Source: Parasedimentitalea marina
GTDB taxonomy: Bacteria > Pseudomonadota > Alphaproteobacteria > Rhodobacterales > Rhodobacteraceae
Length of the DNA: 64,000 nucleotides
NCBI RefSeq assembly: GCF_004006175.1
Contig: NZ_CP033219.1
Span: forward strand, 1,922,001 to 1,986,000
Direction of reading: 5' to 3'
The notes under the pieces were generated by a model. The model searched no databases and had not been told where the DNA came from. It was given only the letters and a program-made list of their open reading frames with translations. Numbering within the stretch: position 1 is the first letter of the stretch; each line of letters begins with the position of its first letter. Positions 58,301-64,000 of the stretch are shown one piece after another. Made by a program: the position numbers and the translations under genes.

Positions 58301-58799
58301 GGGCTATCACAAGCTGCTCGCCTATAAGGATGAATATGAGGTCGCCCGTTTGCTGCTGGACAGTCGCGCCAAAGCTGAAGTGGAGTTTGAGGGCGATTTC
58401 AAACTGTCCTACAACCTCGCACCGCAAATTTTGGGTGGAAAAGACTCCAACGGCCGTCCCAAGAAACGCAAATTCGGCCCCGGAATGCTGCGTCTGCTTG
58501 GCCTGTTGGCCCGGCTGAAACCCCTGCGTGGCACACCGTTAGACATCTTTGGATATTCGACTGATCGCAAGATGGAACGGGCCCTGATCAAGCAATATGA
58601 GGCGGATATGAAGGCTTGGTTACCCAAAGCCAGCCCTGAAAACCTGGAGCCGCTCATTTCTTTGGCTGAACTGCCTTTGCAGATTCGAGGATTTGGCCCG
58701 GTCAAACATGACGCTGCGCTGAATGCGGCCAAACGACGCGAGGAGCTGTTGGCTGTGTTGGATCAGGGCGGTGCGCAGATCGAAACCGCTGCGGAATGA
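55377..58799 (+). CDS. Fused indolepyruvate ferredoxin oxidoreductase
   Basis: Large 1140-residue enzyme that oxidatively decarboxylates aryl-pyruvates (for example indolepyruvate) to acyl-CoA using thiamine diphosphate, passing electrons to Fe-S carriers. IorA-like part: TGYRGSPLGSVDTMM and GLNEDLAATALWGSQQAE. FCSGCPHNSSTKLPDGS precedes the TPP domain (GGEGANWIGEAPF, NDAVAMTGGQGNEGG). A ferredoxin-like Cys cluster is at CEGCGDCGVQSNC. The IorB-like part has ITGVGGTGVVTLGAVLAQAA. The C-terminal 250 residues are a fused domain of unknown role. The start ATG 55377 (MSPQDISLND) follows TGGGAGG. It is involved in aromatic amino acid catabolism. Confidence 0.92.
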   Translation: MSPQDISLNDKYDLDKKSVMLNGTQALVRLMLTQKLRDSAAGLNTAGLVTGYRGSPLGSVDTMMVRAEKQLSAADVTFQYGLNEDLAATALWGSQQAEVRGEGKYDGVFGLWYGKGPGVDRSGDVIRHANMAGSSKHGGVLMAMGDDHTGESSTVLHQSEWSLMDSYLPIVSPAGVQEILDYGIYGLALSRFSGLWVGLKTMKDTIEVTSVVDGDPNRVQLVTPELELPSDGLNIRLADDRFQQEDRIIDHKRFAAEAFSHANKMDKRIWGQRGAKIGFVAAGKNWLDLTHALSLLNIDENTAERLGITTYKIGQTFPLDMKGFHDWAEGLDLIVVVEEKRKLIEVQIKEAIFDDRRGRRVYGWHKGGGAGSMHGEELFPTRYALDPIMIAEKLGQILIEEGRETDAIHAGMTALDEARRSDNAEEITSRLPYFCSGCPHNSSTKLPDGSRAYAGIGCHFMVQWMDRETTGFTHMGGEGANWIGEAPFSKRTHVFQNLGDGTYNHSGVQAIRAALAEGTTMTYKILYNDAVAMTGGQGNEGGLDASRIAHELVAMGVKTLAVVYDEKEDVVASQFPAGMRMHERSELMSVQREFETVEGVSAILYIQTCAAEKRRRRKRGLFPDPDQRVFINTDVCEGCGDCGVQSNCVSIVPAETELGRKRAIDQSSCNKDFSCVNGFCPSFLTIEGGKPRKNATAELDLPDLPEPALPSIDGTFNVIITGVGGTGVVTLGAVLAQAAQIDGKGAGMMEMAGLAQKGGAVHIHCRLANTPEDISAIRVATGEAHALIGGDLVVSAGAKTLGLTATGRTGAVVNSHEIITGDFTRDTNFTIPSDRLQLALEARLRDQLALFDATDLAKATLGDSIFSNMMVFGAAWQRGLIPLSKEALTQAITLNGAAVERNLRAFEIGRWAVLFPAEAARLSQPNVAKLPLTLDEKIAVRREKLIAFQGPRLAKRYDKMLNGISDAKLKEAVAKGYHKLLAYKDEYEVARLLLDSRAKAEVEFEGDFKLSYNLAPQILGGKDSNGRPKKRKFGPGMLRLLGLLARLKPLRGTPLDIFGYSTDRKMERALIKQYEADMKAWLPKASPENLEPLISLAELPLQIRGFGPVKHDAALNAAKRREELLAVLDQGGAQIETAAE

Positions 58800-58806
58800 C
58801 CCCAAA

Positions 58807-58890
58807 GGCTCCCGCGTCTACTAGGGTGCATTGGCAGAGCCAAAGCGCCCTGGCAGGCTTGGGCCTGGCGCCGCGCTGACGCGCGGCGCA
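58807..58890 (+). repeat. Composite palindromic intergenic element, copy B
   Basis: It begins 8 bases after the oxidoreductase stop with CTCCCGCG. GCATTGGC/GCCAAAGC, GGCAGGCTTGGGCCTGGCGCC and an imperfect GCGCCGCGC/GCGCGGCGC hairpin follow. Block order and much of the sequence match copy A at 50372-50462, read on the minus strand. It lies in the same orientation relative to its upstream gene. Confidence 0.7.
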
Positions 58891-59253
58891 GTGGCGCTTC
58901 TAACAAATGTGTTTGGATCTTCATCTGGCTTTAAATATCCCGGGGTCCGGGGCTGGCCCCGGTCCAACGCCAGCCCGGCTCTCTAGGGTGCATATTCTAC
59001 TTATTGGGTTTGCCACTCAAAACGCAGAATCTTGCTTCAGTAGACACTAGAGTTTTGGTGAAAACCCAATCTATTCTGTGCTGAGGGTGGAACACGCCCC
59101 TATTTTCCACGCCTTTCTGAACCCGTGTGTATCAGACGTAAAAGCAAGGATGGATTTCTTGTGCAAAGCGGCGTATGTGCTGTCACCAATGCCGCAAAAA
59201 ACATATGATTACGGCTATGAATTCAAAGGCAGGCTTCGGGCCTGACAGGGACA
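58891..59253. other. Gene-free spacer before murI, with a second GC-rich palindrome
   Basis: After AAATATCCC it contains CCGGGG-CTGG-CCCCGG at 58947-58962 with flanking GGTCC repeats, a motif that looks like a further module of the intergenic repeat. From 59000 to 59253 I see no gene, RNA or convincing promoter, apart from the upstream region of murI. Confidence 0.45.
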
Positions 59254-60063
59254 ATGGCAGTTGGTATCTTTGATTCTGGGTTGGGCGGGCTAACCGTTCT
59301 GAATGCCGCGCAGCAACGGTTGCCGGATGTTGATTTCCTCTATTTTGGCGACAACGCCCATGCGCCTTACGGGGTGCGCGACGCCGAGGATGTGTTTCAA
59401 CTGACCAGACGCGCGGTTGAAACCATGTGGGCGCATGGTTGTGACTTGGTGATTTTAGCCTGTAATACAGCCAGTGCGGCTGCTTTGCGCCGGATGCAGG
59501 AAGGTGGATTGCCTCCAGGCAAACGGGTTCTGGGGGTCTTTGTTCCGTTGATCGAGGCTTTGACCGAACGGCAATGGGGTGACAATTCGCCACCGCGCGA
59601 AGTCGACGTTAAACATGTGGCACTATTCGCCACCCCAGCAACTGTGGCAAGTCGGGCCTTCCAGCGGGAGCTGGCGTTTCGCGCGATTGGTGTGGACGTC
59701 GAAGCACAAAGCTGTGGCGGAGTGGTAGATGCCATTGAAGATGGCGATGAGATCCTGGCCGAAGCCTTGGTGCGCAGCCATGTGGATGCTCTAAAGCGCA
59801 AAATGCCTGAACCCCAGGCTGCCATTCTTGGCTGCACCCATTATCCGCTGATGGAAGACTGTTTTCAAAAGGCTCTGGGTCCTGATGTGAAAGTGTTCAG
59901 TCAAGGCGAGCTGGTGGCGGAAAGCCTGGCCCACTATCTGGACCGTCATCCCGACATGATGGGCCGCGGTGCAGGGGGCTTCCTGACCAGCGGCGACGCC
60001 ACCCGTGTCAGTGATCGGGCAACTCAATTTTTGCGACGAGAAATCACCTTCGCAGCTGCTTGA
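59254..60063 (+). CDS. murI: Glutamate racemase
   Basis: Makes D-glutamate for peptidoglycan. It is 269 residues and intact. [13 protein letters not shown] and [13 protein letters not shown] mark the N-terminal domain. Catalytic cysteines are in [11 protein letters not shown] and [13 protein letters not shown]. The central insert between them ([13 protein letters not shown]) is typical of alphaproteobacterial members. It lies about 100 bases upstream of argC. Confidence 0.95.
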   Translation: MAVGIFDSGLGGLTVLNAAQQRLPDVDFLYFGDNAHAPYGVRDAEDVFQLTRRAVETMWAHGCDLVILACNTASAAALRRMQEGGLPPGKRVLGVFVPLIEALTERQWGDNSPPREVDVKHVALFATPATVASRAFQRELAFRAIGVDVEAQSCGGVVDAIEDGDEILAEALVRSHVDALKRKMPEPQAAILGCTHYPLMEDCFQKALGPDVKVFSQGELVAESLAHYLDRHPDMMGRGAGGFLTSGDATRVSDRATQFLRREITFAAA

Positions 60064-60072
60064 CTTATTTTC

Positions 60073-60086
60073 CTGATCTAGATCAA
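60073..60086. promoter_or_regulatory. FNR/FnrL-like box upstream of argC-ccmE
   Basis: CTGAT-CTAG-ATCAA differs at one base from the TTGAT-N4-ATCAA consensus. It lies 77 bases before the argC start and just after the murI stop. Cytochrome c maturation genes follow, so oxygen control is plausible; this is a motif match only. Confidence 0.4.
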
Positions 60087-60162
60087 GGCGTTTGTCCTTT
60101 CCTTTCCTATGTTCATCGCCAATCACAGCGATGACCTATGACATCCAAGAAAGAGGTCTGAT

Positions 60163-61191
60163 ATGGCCCATAAAATAGCTATTCTGGGCGCCAGTGGGTA
60201 TACTGGTGCTGAATTGGTGCGGTTGATTTCACAACATCCGGCCATTGAAATTGTTGCCCTATCTGCCGACCGTAAGGCCGGTCTGGAAATGGCGCAGGTT
60301 TTCCCGCACCTTCGGCATCTGATTTTGCCCACTCTGTGCAAAATTGACGAGATTGATTTCTCCCAAATTGATCTGTGCTTTTGCGCTTTGCCCCATAAGA
60401 CCAGCCAGGACGTCATTTTGGCGCTGCCGAAGACCCTCAAAATTGTCGATCTGTCGGCGGATTTCCGTTTGCGGAGCCTGTCTGAGTACGAAAAATGGTA
60501 TGGCAACCCACATAGCGCGCCGGATCTGCAGGCGGAGGCAGTTTACGGGCTGACCGAATTCTACCGCGATGACATTGCGGCGGCGCGTCTGGTTGCGGGT
60601 ACGGGATGCAACGCGGCGGCTGGCCAGTTTGCCTTGCGGCCTTTGGTCTCTGCCGGGGTGATCGATCTGGATGATATCATTCTGGATCTGAAATGCGCCG
60701 TGTCGGGCGCTGGTCGCTCCCTAAAAGAAGGCCTGCTGCATGCAGAGCTGAGCGAAGGCTACAATGCTTATGCGGTGGGCGGCACCCATCGGCATCTGGG
60801 CGAATTTGACCAGGAATTCTCGATCCTGGCCGGTCGCCCGGTGCAGATCCAATTCACACCCCACCTGATGCCCGCCAACCGGGGCATTCTGGCGACCGCA
60901 TATGTCAAAGGCGATGCGCAAAATATCCACAACACTTTCGCCGCCGCCTATGGTGACGAGCCCTTTATAGACCTGTTGCCTCTTGGAGAATCTCCCAGCA
61001 CACATCATGTCCGCGGCTCTAATTTTTGCCATATCGGTGTAACTGCAGATCGGATCAAGGGACGCGCGATCATTGTTGCGGCCCTGGATAACCTGACAAA
61101 AGGTAGCAGTGGTCAGGCCTTGCAGAACGCCAACCTGATGTTAGGTGAAGATGAAACAACCGGGCTGATGATGGCTCCACTTTTCCCGTGA
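60163..61191 (+). CDS. argC: N-acetyl-gamma-glutamyl-phosphate reductase
   Basis: Arginine-biosynthesis reductase of 342 residues, intact. The NADP-binding start is [17 protein letters not shown], the catalytic cysteine is in [15 protein letters not shown], and [17 protein letters not shown] and the C-terminal [14 protein letters not shown] are present. The start ATG 60163 follows GAGG at good spacing. ccmE follows after 7 bases, so the two are probably co-transcribed. Confidence 0.96.
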   Translation: MAHKIAILGASGYTGAELVRLISQHPAIEIVALSADRKAGLEMAQVFPHLRHLILPTLCKIDEIDFSQIDLCFCALPHKTSQDVILALPKTLKIVDLSADFRLRSLSEYEKWYGNPHSAPDLQAEAVYGLTEFYRDDIAAARLVAGTGCNAAAGQFALRPLVSAGVIDLDDIILDLKCAVSGAGRSLKEGLLHAELSEGYNAYAVGGTHRHLGEFDQEFSILAGRPVQIQFTPHLMPANRGILATAYVKGDAQNIHNTFAAAYGDEPFIDLLPLGESPSTHHVRGSNFCHIGVTADRIKGRAIIVAALDNLTKGSSGQALQNANLMLGEDETTGLMMAPLFP

Positions 61192-61198
61192 GGATGAA

Positions 61199-61642
61199 AT
61201 GAAAACACTGAAAAAGCGGCGGCGGATACAAATTGTTTTGGTGTCAATCGTTGCACTGGCTGTCGCTACCGGGTTGATTGGCTATGCATTGCGGGATGGG
61301 ATCAATTTCTTTCGTGCCCCCAGTGCGGTGATTGCCGAACCGCCACTTTCCAGTGAGATTTTTCGGATTGGAGGCTTGGTCGAAGAGGGGACTTTGGTCA
61401 AAGGCCAGGGCGAGGTGATCACCTTTTCGGTCACTGATGGTGGTGCCTCTGTTCCTGTGTCCTTTACCGGTGTGTTGCCGGATCTGTTTGAAGAAAATCA
61501 AGGCATGATTGGCACCGGAAGCTATGTGAACGGAGTCTTTATAGCCACTGAAATTCTGGCCAAACACGACGAGAGCTATATGCCGAAAGAGGTGATAGAT
61601 GCCTTGAAAGATCAGGGCGTTTACGTCGAACCGGAAAGTTGA
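61199..61642 (+). CDS. ccmE: Cytochrome c maturation haem chaperone CcmE
   Basis: Periplasm-facing, membrane-anchored haem chaperone of 147 residues. The N-terminal span is IQIVLVSIVALAVATGLIGY after a KKRRR stretch. The OB-fold has FRIGGLVEEGTLVKG and FTGVLPDLFEENQG. The haem-linking histidine is in LAKHDESYMP. It lies 7 bases after argC. A muramidase and holin pair separate it from ccmF. Confidence 0.95.
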   Translation: MKTLKKRRRIQIVLVSIVALAVATGLIGYALRDGINFFRAPSAVIAEPPLSSEIFRIGGLVEEGTLVKGQGEVITFSVTDGGASVPVSFTGVLPDLFEENQGMIGTGSYVNGVFIATEILAKHDESYMPKEVIDALKDQGVYVEPES

Positions 61643-61691
61643 GGTTATCAGGCGGGTTCGGCTTTGGCCGGGCAACTCTGACGACAGCAAA

Positions 61692-61718
61692 CGCGCGTCC
61701 TGGGTAACAGGGCGCGCG
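61692..61718 (+). terminator. Hairpin after ccmE
   Basis: CGCGCGTCC (61692-61700) pairs with GGGCGCGCG (61710-61718), nine pairs with one G-T, followed by CTCTGCTTTT. A moderate terminator that may give the muramidase-holin pair its own transcript. Confidence 0.55.
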
Positions 61719-61782
61719 CTCTGCTTTTGGGGGTTTAAGAATTACAGCGCAGAATGTTTCACGGTTCTACAAGGAGTGCGTG

Positions 61783-62394
61783 ATGCCAACTGTGCTACAG
61801 ATTGCCGAAGATATCGTCGCTCGTGAAGGCGGTTATGTGAACGACCCCGATGATCCGGGCGGCGCAACCAATTTCGGGGTGACGCTTGCGACGCTGCAGC
61901 GCTTGGGGCTGGACGTGACACGGGATGGGCGGGTCGGAGTGGCAGACGTGCGGGCCCTAACCCGGACCCAGGCAGTGGACATTTTCATAGAGCACTACTT
62001 TACCGCACCGCAGATTTCAGATCTTCCGGTTCTGCTGCAACCTTCGGTGTTTGACATGTATGTAAATGCAGGCAGCAATGCGGTGAAAATTCTGCAACGG
62101 CTGTTGAAAGATATGGGCTATGAGGTGGTGGTGGATGGGGTGATTGGGCCCCAGACAGCTGCAGCGGCAAAAACGGCCGGTGTGGTAGATGTGGTGGCTC
62201 TGAAAGACGCCTATGGAATCGCACGGCGGAACTATTATTTCCGGATCGCCGACCGCCGTGTGGCCAGCCGAAAATACGCGCGAACCCGAGCAGGCGGCAA
62301 AGGTGGCTGGATCAAACGCGCCGAAGAGTTTCTGTCACCGCATTATCACCTGAGCGATCAGGCCTTTCGCGCACGGGTGGCGGCATGGGGATGA
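61783..62394 (+). CDS. Holin-associated N-acetylmuramidase (GH108)
   Basis: Predicted peptidoglycan-cleaving enzyme of 203 residues. The N-terminal GH108 domain has the catalytic glutamate in VAREGGYVNDPDDPGG and the following TNFGVTLATLQRLG. The C-terminal peptidoglycan-binding-like part has QRLLKDMGYEVVVDGVIGPQT. There is no signal peptide, as expected for a holin-dependent endolysin. The stop overlaps the holin start. Such pairs occur in prophages and also as lysis genes of gene transfer agents in Rhodobacterales; no other phage genes are near. Confidence 0.88.
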   Translation: MPTVLQIAEDIVAREGGYVNDPDDPGGATNFGVTLATLQRLGLDVTRDGRVGVADVRALTRTQAVDIFIEHYFTAPQISDLPVLLQPSVFDMYVNAGSNAVKILQRLLKDMGYEVVVDGVIGPQTAAAAKTAGVVDVVALKDAYGIARRNYYFRIADRRVASRKYARTRAGGKGGWIKRAEEFLSPHYHLSDQAFRARVAAWG

Positions 62395-62963
62395 TATCGG
62401 AAATATTGAGTGTCATTTTTGGTGGTGATCGCAACGTGTTGCGCGAAACAGCTGAAGTGTTTCGGGAGAATGCCGAGGCCGGGGCAGTGCGTGGACATGG
62501 GGCTCAGATGGCGGCTCTGGCACAGATGCAGGCTGAATTTGAAAGGACGCAAAGGGGCGCGTTTGATCGGGTGATGGACGGTGTGAACCGTATGCCTCGC
62601 CCGGCGCTGGCGCTGGGAACCTTGGGGCTGCTGATTTCGGCGATGGCAAACCCGGTGTGGTTTGCCACAAGAATGCAGGGCCTGGCACTGGTGCCCGAGC
62701 CTTTGTGGTGGTTACTGGGGGTGATTGTGTCGTTTTATTTCGGGGCGCGTCAGCAGACAAAAAATCAGGAATTGCAAAGAGATATCGCGCAAAACATGGC
62801 CCGCGTGCCGCAAGTGGTGCAGAATATCTCGGCGCTGCGTGCGCTGGACGTTGCAAGTGCCGCAACCGGGGGGGCAGCTGCTGATGAAATTGAAGTGGTG
62901 AAACCGGGTGAAAATCCGGCGTTGCAGACCTGGAAGAGGGCCAGCAACGAAGGCGGATCTTAG
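62385..62963 (+). CDS. Holin-family protein
   Basis: Protein of 192 residues. A soluble, charged N-terminal part includes NVLRETAEVFRENAE and MAALAQMQAEFERTQ. Two close membrane segments follow (ALALGTLGLLISAMANPVWF and PLWWLLGVIVSFYFGARQ). The polar C-terminus carries VPQVVQNISALRAL. This is the layout of the holin family found beside GH108 muramidases. Start ATG 62385 or 62391; the latter overlaps the muramidase stop by ATGA. It would form inner-membrane lesions letting the muramidase out. Confidence 0.8.
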   Translation: MGMISEILSVIFGGDRNVLRETAEVFRENAEAGAVRGHGAQMAALAQMQAEFERTQRGAFDRVMDGVNRMPRPALALGTLGLLISAMANPVWFATRMQGLALVPEPLWWLLGVIVSFYFGARQQTKNQELQRDIAQNMARVPQVVQNISALRALDVASAATGGAAADEIEVVKPGENPALQTWKRASNEGGS

Positions 62964-63035
62964 TGCACCAACCTGTGACCTGATAGCGCGGCAATTGCCA
63001 TTGGCCCGCAGCCATCTTCGGCCTATACAGGCGTC

Positions 63036-64000
63036 ATGATTACAGAACTCGGACACTTCGCCCTCATCCTCGCCTTTTTGATTGCTATCGTTCAGATGGT
63101 CGTGCCCTTGATCGGCGCCCATAAACGATGGCCCGGATGGATGGCTGTTGCCGAGCCGACAGCACAGGCGCAGTTCCTGTTTACCGCCTTTTCCTTTGCC
63201 GCATTGACCTGGGCCTTTGTGACTTCTGATTTCTCGTTGCGGTTGGTGGTGGAAAACAGCCACTCGGCGAAGCCCATGCTGTATAAAATCAGCGGCACAT
63301 GGGGCAATCACGAGGGCTCGATGCTGTTGTGGGTGCTGATCGTGTCGCTGTTTGGCGCGTTGGCCTCGCTGTTTGGCAATAGCTTGCCGCCAACGCTGCG
63401 GGCGCGTGTCTTGGCGGTGCAGGCTTCGATTGGAGTGGCGTTCTTTGCCTTTATCCTGTTCACCTCGAACCCGTTTTTGCGCATGGTCGTGCCGCCGTTT
63501 GACGGTCAGGATCTGAACCCATTGCTGCAGGATCCGGGCCTGGCCTTTCACCCACCGTTTTTATACCTCGGCTATGTTGGCCTGAGCATGGCATTCTCAT
63601 TCGCCATTGCGGCCCTGATCGAGGGGCGCGTCGATGCCGCTTGGGGGCGCTGGGTTCGGCCCTGGACCCTGGCGGCCTGGGTCTTTTTGACCATTGGCAT
63701 CGCTCTGGGCAGTTGGTGGGCTTATTATGAACTGGGTTGGGGCGGATTTTGGTTCTGGGATCCGGTTGAAAATGCGTCCTTTATGCCGTGGATACTGGCC
63801 ACAGCACTGCTGCACAGCGCCATTGTGGTCGAGAAACGCGAGTCGCTGAAAAGCTGGACCATTCTGTTGGCTATTCTGGCGTTCAGCTTTTCGCTGGTCG
63901 GGACGTTTATCGTGCGCTCCGGGCTGCTGACGTCGGTGCATGCCTTTGCCACCGATCCAGTGCGCGGGGTCTTCATTCTGTATATTTTGGCGATATTCAC
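63036..64000 (+). CDS. ccmF: Haem lyase CcmF, N-terminal part
   Basis: Membrane subunit of the apocytochrome c-haem ligation complex, cut off by the window end (321 residues present of about 650 expected). It starts [20 protein letters not shown] at ATG 63036. About eight spans are visible. [16 protein letters not shown] and the haem-handling WWD motif [18 protein letters not shown] are intact, followed by [11 protein letters not shown]. It continues the ccm operon interrupted by the lysis gene pair. Confidence 0.95.
   Translation, partial: MITELGHFALILAFLIAIVQMVVPLIGAHKRWPGWMAVAEPTAQAQFLFTAFSFAALTWAFVTSDFSLRLVVENSHSAKPMLYKISGTWGNHEGSMLLWVLIVSLFGALASLFGNSLPPTLRARVLAVQASIGVAFFAFILFTSNPFLRMVVPPFDGQDLNPLLQDPGLAFHPPFLYLGYVGLSMAFSFAIAALIEGRVDAAWGRWVRPWTLAAWVFLTIGIALGSWWAYYELGWGGFWFWDPVENASFMPWILATALLHSAIVVEKRESLKSWTILLAILAFSFSLVGTFIVRSGLLTSVHAFATDPVRGVFILYILAIF

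Noticed and set aside
61783..62963. Complete prophage around the muramidase and holin
   Set aside because: No integrase, terminase, capsid or tail genes are present; neighbours are ccmE and ccmF.

Overview
The window looks like a chromosomal segment of a marine Roseobacter-group alphaproteobacterium (Rhodobacterales). This is judged from the protein families and gene order: an lptF-lptG-lptD-surA-pdxA-rsmA block, purL-bolA-grxD, argC-ccmE-(muramidase/holin)-ccmF, a fused 1140-residue indolepyruvate oxidoreductase, a Mur-type Fur protein, and GcvA-like LysR regulators. No rRNA, tRNA, CRISPR array, integrase or transposase was seen.

Layout. 1-11 kb: a DEAD-box helicase end, a Fur/Mur regulator, a PEP-mutase/isocitrate-lyase family enzyme, a DMT exporter, enolase, a MEKHLA sensor-like protein, two GNAT acetyltransferases, a damaged nucleoside hydrolase, mazG, then an M20 amidohydrolase followed by two tandem agmatinase-family ureohydrolases. 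11-15 kb: a DUF1499 protein, prfA-prmC and a DUF4167 protein. 15-22.5 kb: the envelope block on the minus strand (lptF, lptG, lptD, surA, pdxA, rsmA). 22.7-28 kb: pepA-holC, then a copper cassette (secreted Cys/His/Met protein, c-type cytochrome, CopC, CopD, Tat-exported multicopper oxidase). 28.9-33.6 kb: a LysR regulator divergent from a cluster of an Fe/2-oxoglutarate oxygenase, a DddP-like M24 protein and an ammonia-lyase homologue without the MIO triad. 33.6-46.5 kb: retropepsin-like protease, MarC, ABC-F ATPase, ndk, TfoX-like protein, cytochrome P450, lone receiver, GAPDH with a downstream micro-protein, DUF808, transketolase, coiled-coil protein plus ZapA. 46.6-50.2 kb: purL-bolA-two small membrane proteins-grxD. 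50.5-58.8 kb: an Omp85 barrel coupled to a large MscS channel, then LysR divergent from the indolepyruvate oxidoreductase. 59-64 kb: murI, argC, ccmE, a GH108 muramidase, a holin and the start of ccmF.

Two large-scale patterns stand out. First, about 23 reading-frame breaks, nearly all single-base deletions and many of them in short homopolymers, lie between 1 and about 19.57 kb. They hit essential genes (eno, prfA, rsmA, surA, lptD). I found no frameshift from there to 64 kb. This is more likely a sequence-quality boundary than biology, so broken genes in the first 20 kb are annotated across the breaks. Second, two related copies of a composite palindromic intergenic element lie directly downstream of genes at about 50.4 and 58.8 kb, in the same orientation relative to the upstream gene.

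The best candidate for an undescribed system is the 28.9-33.6 kb cluster. An oxygenase with an intact metal triad, a metallopeptidase-fold protein with all ligands of the DMSP lyase DddP, and a lyase-fold protein stripped of its usual catalytic group sit behind a probable LysR operator. The muramidase/holin pair inside the cytochrome c maturation genes (possible gene-transfer-agent lysis genes) and the two unknown small membrane proteins between bolA and grxD are the next most interesting.
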